Part shown: positions 58,063 through 64,000 of the stretch, one piece after another | Layout of the letters: every line of letters starts with the position of its first letter | Position numbering within the stretch: the first letter of the stretch is position 1 | Assembly (NCBI GenBank): GCA_964569795.1 | Contig: CAZMVB010000006.1 | Coordinates: 1-64,000 of the forward strand | Source of the DNA: JAHJDS01 sp964569795 | GTDB taxonomy: Bacteria > Desulfobacterota > Desulfarculia > Desulfarculales > JAHJDS01 | Direction of reading: 5' to 3' | DNA: 64,000 nucleotides | Notes under the pieces: generated by a model | What the model was told of the DNA's origin: nothing | Databases searched by the model: none | Seen by the model: the letters and a program-made list of their open reading frames with translations, nothing else | Translations under genes and position numbers: made by a program

Positions 58063-60021
58063 ATGACGATGCGGAACGCGGGTCGTTGGAGAGTCGGATG
58101 GAGGGTGGTGATCATCCTGGTCATTCTGGCCTGTTGCTGGCCCGGAGGGTCCTACCCGGCCGCGGCGTCCGACGCCGAGCGGGTGCGCCTGGTCCGGCCC
58201 CTGTCCTTCCTGAAACGGGGGAACCGATGCGGCGGGGTCAGCTCCCGCTTGACCATCCGCCTGGCGCCCTCGGACAACGGCCAGCTCCAGATCGGCCTGG
58301 TCGAGGACCGGTTCTTCGGTCACGGGGCCATGTCCCGGGCGGCCTACTGGATGGCCGGGGTGGTGGCCGGCCTGGTCAGCCGGCGGCCCATGGGCTGGCG
58401 GATCACCTTTATCCGCAGCGGCTGGTTCGACGGGCCCTCGGCCGGGGGGCTGATGACCGCGACCATCCTGGCGGCGGTGCTCAACCAGAAGTTTCAGCCC
58501 CATGTGACCATGACCGGGACCATCAACCCGGACGGGACCATCGGCCCGGTGGGCGGCATCTACTACAAGCTGCTGGGGGCCAAGCGGGCGGGCATGAAAA
58601 CGGTCCTCATCCCGGCCGGACAGTATTTCGAGCGCAGTTGTGACCGGCGGCGCCGGGTCAGTCTCTTTGTCCGGGCCAAGAGCCTGGGGATCAAGCTGGT
58701 TCCGGTCAAGGACATTTTCGAGGCCTATTTCTATCTGACCGGCAAACCCCTGCCCCTGGTCCTGGATTACGGCGAAAAACTGGACCTCCCCCACCGGGCC
58801 CAGCGGGCGGTCAACATGGCCTTCCACGTCTGGCAGGGCCGGTTCAACGCCCGGATCGAGACCATGCGCCGTCTGGCCCCGCGGGTGGAAAAGGACCGCC
58901 GGGCCGGCCTGGCCCGCCTGTGGCGGCTGGCCTACGGTCGTCGGAATCAGGCCCTGACCACTTACCGGAAAGGGCGGCAGTGCGCCGCCCTGGGACTGAT
59001 GTTTCACGCCGCCGTGCTGGCCGGCCGGGGGGCCTTGCTCAGTCGTCTGAGCGCCGCCTTTGCCCGGGGCGGCCGGACGGCCATGAACCAGGTCTTTCGG
59101 GCCAACCTGGTCGATAACCGCCTCCTGACCCGGCACCTGAAGCGGCTGGATTCCCGTCCCATCGCCAATCTCAACGACCTGATCACCATGGCCGAGGCCT
59201 ACGCCTACTTTGACACCGGCGTCGGCGTCCGCGGCCGGGCCGGATCGACCCTCCGCCGACTGGGCCGGGCCGCCACCGACAAGGCCTGGCAGGGGATCGT
59301 CAACACGGCCGCCGGCATGAACTCCCTGGCCCGTGACTTCCTCCTGTTTTCCGAGGACGTGATGAACATCGGCCTGGGGTATCCCGGACCGCCGGTGCCG
59401 CCGCTGGCGCGACTGTCGGTCTGGTCCCGGGCCATGCTCCGGGCGGCCGAGGCCAACGATGGCTATTTCACCCGGATCGTCCTGGACCCCCTGGCCGAGC
59501 GCTACAAAAAGACCCGCGACGTAGCCCGGGCCTTCGTGATCAGCCGGGACATCCAGTACCTGCTGGCCCTGCTGTCCATCCGGTCCGCCCGGGTCCTCTA
59601 CGGCCGGATCCCGGCCGGGGTCCACCGCCAGACCGCCCTCCTGGGCAGCACCATCAACGCCTTTTCCCTGATCTCCCTGTCCCTGGCCAAGTGGTACAGC
59701 CTGGGCGCCCGGTCCGACAAACACGGCCTGGTGACCGCCGTCAAGGCGAACGACCGTCTCGAGGCCATGCTCCGCTCGGGCCGGCGGCACCTCCGCGAGA
59801 CCGTCCTCCGGGCCAGGCGGATGGGCTACAAGCCGATCATGACCACCTTCCGCCTCAAGATCGCCGAGGCCATGGCTGACGAACTCAATTCACCCCACGA
59901 CCGTCTCTGGGCCCTGGAGGAGTACTGGGCCGGGACCATCTTCGGGCGGGTCATGGGCGGGCTGGCCCAACCGCGCCCGGCCCTGGCCCAAGGATCCCCC
60001 CTGCGGCGGGCCTCCTGGTGA
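58063..60021 (+). CDS. Exported Lon-type (S16) protease domain protein without ATPase
   Basis: A 652-aa protein with an N-terminal signal/anchor (VVIILVILACCWPGG, about residues 13-30). Residues 60-215 match the Lon proteolytic domain: the catalytic Ser126 in FDGPSAGG and Lys169 in GGIYYKLLGAKRAG are 43 residues apart, the same spacing as S679 and K722 of E. coli Lon. No Walker motifs or PDZ domain are visible. Residues 240-652 are a long helical region I do not recognise. It would work outside the cytoplasm without ATP. Of the ATGs at 58063 and 58069, both follow GGGGG; the first is used here. Confidence 0.85.
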   Translation: MTMRNAGRWRVGWRVVIILVILACCWPGGSYPAAASDAERVRLVRPLSFLKRGNRCGGVSSRLTIRLAPSDNGQLQIGLVEDRFFGHGAMSRAAYWMAGVVAGLVSRRPMGWRITFIRSGWFDGPSAGGLMTATILAAVLNQKFQPHVTMTGTINPDGTIGPVGGIYYKLLGAKRAGMKTVLIPAGQYFERSCDRRRRVSLFVRAKSLGIKLVPVKDIFEAYFYLTGKPLPLVLDYGEKLDLPHRAQRAVNMAFHVWQGRFNARIETMRRLAPRVEKDRRAGLARLWRLAYGRRNQALTTYRKGRQCAALGLMFHAAVLAGRGALLSRLSAAFARGGRTAMNQVFRANLVDNRLLTRHLKRLDSRPIANLNDLITMAEAYAYFDTGVGVRGRAGSTLRRLGRAATDKAWQGIVNTAAGMNSLARDFLLFSEDVMNIGLGYPGPPVPPLARLSVWSRAMLRAAEANDGYFTRIVLDPLAERYKKTRDVARAFVISRDIQYLLALLSIRSARVLYGRIPAGVHRQTALLGSTINAFSLISLSLAKWYSLGARSDKHGLVTAVKANDRLEAMLRSGRRHLRETVLRARRMGYKPIMTTFRLKIAEAMADELNSPHDRLWALEEYWAGTIFGRVMGGLAQPRPALAQGSPLRRASW

Positions 60022-60151
60022 ACCGGCCCGCCGGCGGCCGGTATTCTCCGGGGACCTGTCCCCCGCTGACCGATTCGATCGAGCGGGGGACGGGACGGGT
60101 GACCGCGACGGACCGAACCGCCGTCACAGCGGCTTTCCGGAGGGCGGGTCG

Positions 60152-60748
60152 ATAGGCATTCGCGTTCGAACGGGTTTTGCCGGCCGGATCGGACTGATCC
60201 TGGCCCTGGTCGTCGTTATCTGGGCGGGACCGGCCGCCGCCGCCCGGGTGCTGCGGGTCGTGGACGGGGACACCCTGGTGGTTCGGTATCGGGGCCGGCG
60301 GGTGCGGGTCCGGCTGATGGGGGTGGACGCCCCCGAGTCCAGAAGCAGCGACAAACTCCGCCGCCAGGCCCGGCGGACCGGGTTTTCCGTAAGGCGCATC
60401 CGGCGCTGGGGCCGGCGGGCCTCGCGATTCACCGCCAGCCTATGCGCCGACCGTCGGGTGGCGCTTCGTCTGGACCGGGTCGGGGATCGCTGGGACCGCT
60501 ACGGCCGGCTGCTGGCCTACGTCATCCTGCCCGACGGCCGGGTGCTCAACACCGAACTGCTCCGTCAAGGCCTGGCCGTGGCCTACCGGCGCTATCACTA
60601 CGATCAAAAGAAATTCTATCTCCGGCTGGAGAGACGGGCCCGGGCCGCCCGCCGGGGGTTGTGGGCCGAACGGGGCTTCCGCCGGTTCGTGGACGCCGAC
60701 GCCCGGTCCTGGTATCGACGTTTGCCCGCCCGACGGATGAAGTGGTAG
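60152..60748 (+). CDS. Secreted thermonuclease-like (SNase) protein with an apparent ATA start
   Basis: A staphylococcal-nuclease-fold protein. The catalytic pattern is present: VVDGDTLVV (Asp), RLMGVDAPES (Arg, Asp, Glu) and DRYGRLLAYV (Arg). Reading the frame upstream of the first canonical start (GTG 60248) gives a perfect signal peptide (VRTGFAGRIGLILALVVVI ending GPAAAA) that begins at codon ATA 60152, with GGAGGG 7 bases upstream. No ATG, GTG or TTG occurs in frame between the previous gene and 60248. Starting at 60248 would remove the signal peptide. The mature protein is about 165 aa and basic. Confidence 0.78.
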   Translation: MGIRVRTGFAGRIGLILALVVVIWAGPAAAARVLRVVDGDTLVVRYRGRRVRVRLMGVDAPESRSSDKLRRQARRTGFSVRRIRRWGRRASRFTASLCADRRVALRLDRVGDRWDRYGRLLAYVILPDGRVLNTELLRQGLAVAYRRYHYDQKKFYLRLERRARAARRGLWAERGFRRFVDADARSWYRRLPARRMKW

Positions 60749-60790
60749 GATCTCTCCCGCCACGGCGCCAATCGCTTTCCGGAGAGACAG

Positions 60791-61225
60791 ATGAGCCCCG
60801 ACGACATCCGCGACCTGGCCGCCGAGTTCGACCGGGCCCTGGCCCGGCGCGACCTCGAGGCCGCCCGCTCCCTGTTCGACCCCGAGTGCCGGCTCGACCT
60901 GCTGGGCCTGACCCTGGAGGGTGGCGAGGGGGCCGAGCGCTGGCTGCGCTGGCTGTTCGCCCTCCTGCCCCGGATCGACCTCGAACAGGTGTCCGCCCTG
61001 AACGAGCCGCCGGTCCTGTTCCAGGAGTACGTCCTCCGGACCGAGCTTCCCGCCGGCGAGCGGATCGAGTCCCGCCAGATGCGGGTCACGGTCTGGGAAG
61101 GGAGTCGGATCAAGGAGCTGCGGCTGATCTTCGATCGCCTGGACCTGGCCCCGCTCCTGGCCCGGGGCCGGCTGGCCCGGCTCCTGGTCCGACGGTTCAA
61201 GCAGGCCTCGGTGGCCAGGTTATAA
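60791..61225 (+). CDS. SnoaL/NTF2-like fold protein
   Basis: A 144-aa protein with the alpha-plus-beta pattern of NTF2-like/SnoaL proteins: an N-terminal helix pair (LAAEFDRALARRDLEAARSLF), a first strand with DPECRLDLLG, and final strands RQMRVTVWEGSRIKELRLIFD. No catalytic residues specific to a known cyclase are obvious. It follows the nuclease gene by 42 bases and converges on DUF4328. Function is unassigned. Confidence 0.65.
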   Translation: MSPDDIRDLAAEFDRALARRDLEAARSLFDPECRLDLLGLTLEGGEGAERWLRWLFALLPRIDLEQVSALNEPPVLFQEYVLRTELPAGERIESRQMRVTVWEGSRIKELRLIFDRLDLAPLLARGRLARLLVRRFKQASVARL

Positions 61226-61251
61226 GGCCGGGGAACAGGGACCGGGGTTTC

Positions 61252-62013
61252 CTAACCGATCAGCCGGGGCCGGCCGCCGAAGGGGCGGGTCGAGATCGTG
61301 GTCTTGGTCCGCCACAGGGACCGCTCCAGCTCGGCCACGGCCTGATCGACCGTCGGCCAGGCCGACCGCCGCGGCCCGAAGCGGGTCAGGCGCCGGGTCA
61401 GACCCCGGACCAGGGCCAGGCTCAGGGCGGCCGCCAAGGCCAGCCAGGCCTCGGTCAGGGCGATCAGCCACGCCCCGGCCGCCGGGCCGTCCGAACCGGC
61501 CGTCACCTGGCCCACCAGCCGGGCGCCCAGCAGGGACAGGGGGGCCCAGGCCGCCCACCACCAGACCACCAGCCGGGACCGGGCCCGGTTCGGGTCCTTT
61601 TCCCGGGGGTCGGTCCCGCGCCACAATTCTCTGAAAATCGTCAGCGTCAGCCACCAGTTGGCGAACGGCAGGAACAGATAGATCACCGCCTCCAGGGGCG
61701 AGTGCTCGGTCCGGACGTCGTCCCGCCACCTGAACAACCGGTAGGCCTGGGCCAGCCACAGGCAGAAACAGACCGCCGCCGTCAGGCCCAGGACCAGGGA
61801 CAGGGCCTCCCACCACCCGGCCGCCCCGGGGAACAGGTCCTCGAGCCCCGGCCGGCCGCCCGTCCCGTTGCCGGCCAACAGCGACCGGAACATGATGGCC
61901 GAGACCGCCCCCCGGGCCAACTGAAGGCCCAGCAGACACACCAACGCCCAGGACAGGAAACGCAGGTCGCGGGCCAGTCGGTCTCGTTTTTCCAGATACG
62001 CGGCCCGGCTCAT
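61252..62013 (-). CDS. DUF4328 membrane protein
   Basis: A 253-aa integral membrane protein with about five hydrophobic segments. The central FCLWLAQAYRLFRWRD followed by SPLEAVIYLFLPFANWW is the DUF4328 signature. ATG 62013 with AGGGGG upstream is preferred to the longer in-frame start at 62094. The C-terminal 50 residues are basic and cytoplasmic. Function is unknown. Confidence 0.78.
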   Translation of the reverse strand: MSRAAYLEKRDRLARDLRFLSWALVCLLGLQLARGAVSAIMFRSLLAGNGTGGRPGLEDLFPGAAGWWEALSLVLGLTAAVCFCLWLAQAYRLFRWRDDVRTEHSPLEAVIYLFLPFANWWLTLTIFRELWRGTDPREKDPNRARSRLVVWWWAAWAPLSLLGARLVGQVTAGSDGPAAGAWLIALTEAWLALAAALSLALVRGLTRRLTRFGPRRSAWPTVDQAVAELERSLWRTKTTISTRPFGGRPRLIG

Positions 62014-62225
62014 GGCGGCCCCCTGGGGAGAGGTCCTGACCTCGTCGGCCGGCAGGACTATAAATATTTTATCCGGGGGGCCCTGGGGGGTCAACGACGC
62101 CGGGTCGCAGCCGGTCCCCGGTTGAAAGACCTGCCGCGGCTTGGTAAATTTAAAAAAAGTTGGCCGGAGAACGTCGGTCGCGTCTGGAACCGGATGTTGG
62201 CCGCCAATCTCGGGGAGGGCCGCTG

Positions 62226-63014
62226 GTGCCCGAATTGACTTACATCAGGCTGGCCCTGTCCCTGGGGGCGGTCCTGTTCTTTTTGTTTTTGGAGCTGACC
62301 ATCCCCTACCGCCGTCCGACCTATTCCAAGCTCAAGCGCTGGGTCATCAATCTCGGCCTGACCGCCTTCAACAACGTCATCCTGACCCTGGTCTTTGCCG
62401 CGGCCCTGGCCGGCACGGCAATGTACGTCACCGAGCACCGGATCGGGGTCCTCAACCTGTGGCCCATCCCCTATTGGCTCAAGGCCGTTCTGGCCGTCGC
62501 CTTTTTCGACTTCGTCCTCTGGGTCTGGCACCTGCTCAACCACGAGGTGCCGCTCCTGTGGCGCTTCCACCGGGTCCATCACACCGACCTGAACATGGAC
62601 GTCACCACGGCCACCCGGTTTCACCTGGGCGAGCTGGCCATCTCGGCCGGGATCAAGATGGGCCTGATCTACCTGCTCGGGGCCGATCTGTTCATGGTCT
62701 TTCTGTTCGAGAGCCTGCTCCTGCTGACGGCCCAGTTTCAGCACAGTTCGGTCAAGGTCCCCTGGTGGTTCGAGCGAGTGTGGTGGCTGTTCGCGGTGCC
62801 GCCGTCCATGCACCGGATTCATCACTCGGTGGTCATCAAGGAGCGCGACAGCAACTACGGGACCATCTTCTCGTTCTGGGACCGGCTGTTGGGGACCATG
62901 ACCCGGGGCGTGGACCAGGACCGGATCCGGATCGGCCTGGGGGCCTATCCCCGCTGGGACCAGGTCGGCCTGGGGCGGCTCTTGATCATGCCTTTCACCA
63001 AGCCGGTCAAATAA
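62226..63014 (+). CDS. Sterol desaturase/fatty-acid hydroxylase superfamily protein
   Basis: A 262-aa membrane di-iron enzyme family member with about four hydrophobic segments. The histidine clusters HLLNH, HRVHHTD and HRIHHS follow the HxxxH, HxxHH, HxxHH pattern of di-iron hydroxylases and desaturases, with a further H in QFQHSS. Start GTG 62226 after GGGGAGG is chosen over the longer in-frame ATG. Such enzymes need oxygen, notable in an apparently anaerobic genome. It lies 16 bases before the rhodanese-ferritin gene. Confidence 0.88.
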   Translation: MPELTYIRLALSLGAVLFFLFLELTIPYRRPTYSKLKRWVINLGLTAFNNVILTLVFAAALAGTAMYVTEHRIGVLNLWPIPYWLKAVLAVAFFDFVLWVWHLLNHEVPLLWRFHRVHHTDLNMDVTTATRFHLGELAISAGIKMGLIYLLGADLFMVFLFESLLLLTAQFQHSSVKVPWWFERVWWLFAVPPSMHRIHHSVVIKERDSNYGTIFSFWDRLLGTMTRGVDQDRIRIGLGAYPRWDQVGLGRLLIMPFTKPVK

Positions 63015-63030
63015 GCCGGGGGGTGGGATC

Positions 63031-63864
63031 GTGAAATGGAAGCAGTTCATGACGCCGGTAACCAAGATAACGGCCGACGACCTGCGGCGCTTCCTGGATG
63101 AGCGTTCGCCGGACGCGTACGCCCTGCTCGACGTCCGCGAACCCAAGGAATACGAGGCCGGGCATCTGCCCGGGGCCAGGTTGATGCCCTCGGGCCAGGT
63201 CTCCGAGCGTTTCGGCGAACTGGACCCGGGCCAGCCGACCGTGGTCTATTGCGCCGTGGGCGGCCGGAGCCGGGCGGCGTCCCAGTTTTTGTCCGGCCGC
63301 GGTTTTGGCGAGGTCTATAACCTGGCCGGGGGCATCAAGGCCTGGGACGGGGCGGCGGCCTTCGGCCCGCCCGAGACCGGCCTGGCCGAATTGACCGGGT
63401 CCGAGACCGAGGGCGATTTGCTTGTCTGGGCCTTTTCCCAGGAAAAGGGCCTCGAGGAGTTCTACCGGATCATGGGGCGCCAGGTCGCCTCGGCCGAGGC
63501 GGCCGGGTTGTTTATGACACTGGCCGACGTCGAGGACAAGCACCAGCTCCGGGTGTTCGAGATGTACCGGACGTTCGATCCGGCCGCGGAGACCATCGAG
63601 CGCTTCGAGGCCGGAATCGATCCGACGACGCTCGAGGGGGGGCTGACCACCGAGCAGTACCTGGATCACTATCGTCCCCTTCTGGAGACGCCGGCCGAGG
63701 TGGTCATGCTGGCCATGGCCATCGAGACCCAGGCCCTGGATCTGTACCATCGCTACGCCGATCTGGCCGCCAGCGACGGGCTGCGGCGGGCGGCCCTGGC
63801 CCTGGCCGGCGAGGAGCGGGGGCATCTGCGGCAACTGGGCGCTCTGCTGGATCGAATACGCTGA
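63031..63864 (+). CDS. Rhodanese domain fused to a ferritin-like (rubrerythrin-type) domain
   Basis: A 277-aa fusion. Residues 10-110 are a rhodanese: LLDVREPKEYEAGHLPGA, then the active-site loop YCAVGGRS with the catalytic Cys at about residue 74. Residues 125-277 are a four-helix ferritin-like domain with Glu/His pairs (SQEKGLEEFYR, ADVEDKHQLRVFE, ETQALDLYHRY, EERGHLRQL) positioned to bind two irons. It could couple sulfur transfer with peroxide or sulfide detoxification. Start GTG 63031 follows GGGGGGTGGG. It precedes a 2-oxoacid oxidoreductase gene. Confidence 0.87.
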   Translation: MKWKQFMTPVTKITADDLRRFLDERSPDAYALLDVREPKEYEAGHLPGARLMPSGQVSERFGELDPGQPTVVYCAVGGRSRAASQFLSGRGFGEVYNLAGGIKAWDGAAAFGPPETGLAELTGSETEGDLLVWAFSQEKGLEEFYRIMGRQVASAEAAGLFMTLADVEDKHQLRVFEMYRTFDPAAETIERFEAGIDPTTLEGGLTTEQYLDHYRPLLETPAEVVMLAMAIETQALDLYHRYADLAASDGLRRAALALAGEERGHLRQLGALLDRIR

Positions 63865-63899
63865 GGCCCGGGCCGAGGCGTTTGACAAGGAGGTCATCA

Positions 63900-64000
63900 G
63901 TGGAAGTCAGGGTTCGCCTGGCCGGTGCGGCCGGGCAGGGGGTCCAAACCGCGGCCGATCTGCTGGGTCGGATCGTGACCCGCAGCGGCCGCTTCGCCTA
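63900..64000 (+). CDS. 2-oxoacid:acceptor oxidoreductase, gamma-domain subunit (partial)
   Basis: Only the first 33 codons are visible, from GTG 63900 with AAGGAGGT upstream. The sequence VRLAGAAGQGVQTAADLLGR is typical of the gamma domain of 2-oxoacid:ferredoxin oxidoreductases (KorC/VorC-type), often fused N-terminally to the alpha subunit. The gene continues beyond the window, so specificity (2-oxoglutarate, branched-chain or pyruvate) cannot be judged. Confidence 0.75.
   Translation, partial: MEVRVRLAGAAGQGVQTAADLLGRIVTRSGRFA

Overview
The window is GC-rich bacterial chromosome with strongly G/C-biased third codon positions, dense gene packing, many ATGA/TAATG overlaps and few long gaps. 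The gene content suggests an anaerobic Desulfobacterota-type ('deltaproteobacterial') organism: an octaheme c-type cytochrome, three sigma-54 activators, a B12-binding radical SAM enzyme, LarC, a TauE/SafE transporter in a signalling cassette, a complete Liv transporter and the start of a 2-oxoacid:acceptor oxidoreductase. This placement is inference; there is no rRNA or marker gene here.

Layout. 1-6.4 kb: partial unknown gene (-), acyl-CoA dehydrogenase (-), then serC, an octaheme HAO-like cytochrome, DUF169 and an SDR (+). 6.4-13.3 kb: larC, two tandem CNNM/CBS/CorC proteins, an FHA-FHA sigma-54 activator (-), a divergent small Cys-rich gene behind a consensus -24/-12 promoter, and an orphan ThiF/HesA-like E1 protein. 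13.4-17.2 kb: a five-gene PspA cassette (DUF350, RS-rich exported protein, DUF2491, DUF2170, PspA) ending in a strong terminator.

17.3-28.9 kb: a complete branched-chain amino-acid operon: sigma-70 promoter, a 40-residue Leu/Val/Ile-rich leader peptide and attenuator, then ilvD-ilvB-ilvN-ilvC-[leuA::leuC fusion]-leuD-leuB-leuA. The 974-aa protein joining an isopropylmalate/citramalate synthase-like enzyme to a full-length LeuC is the most striking gene of the window. A second, canonical LeuA and an archaeal-type LeuB suggest that leucine synthesis and a pyruvate/citramalate route to isoleucine may share one operon.

28.9-38.1 kb (all -): a signalling/stress cassette of USP, TauE/SafE, Alph_Pro_TM protein, a PEP-synthase-like protein without the PEP/pyruvate barrel, receiver, second USP, histidine kinase and sigma-54 response regulator. 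38.1-38.9 kb is gene-free and repeat-rich, with two short inverted-repeat-bounded (MITE-like) elements and a duplicated dyad.

38.9-47.2 kb: liv operon plus a coupled metallo-beta-lactamase gene (-), divergent from a FadR-type regulator, a phenylacetate-CoA-ligase-like enzyme and a small helical protein (+). Paired 17-bp dyads lie at both predicted transcription starts. 47.2-50.8 kb: a Rossmann-PAS histidine kinase, its NtrC partner and an archaemetzincin. 50.8-57.8 kb (all -): an H-protein-like protein with duplicated Cys motifs and no lipoyl lysine, a NYN-domain gene whose apparent start is ATA, a radical SAM protein, a TIGR01777 epimerase, a His-rich-tail protein and a secreted ankyrin protein. 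58-64 kb: an exported Lon-type Ser/Lys protease without ATPase, a secreted nuclease (again with an apparent ATA start), an NTF2-like protein, a DUF4328 protein, a sterol-desaturase-family protein, a rhodanese-ferritin-like fusion and the first codons of a 2-oxoacid oxidoreductase subunit.
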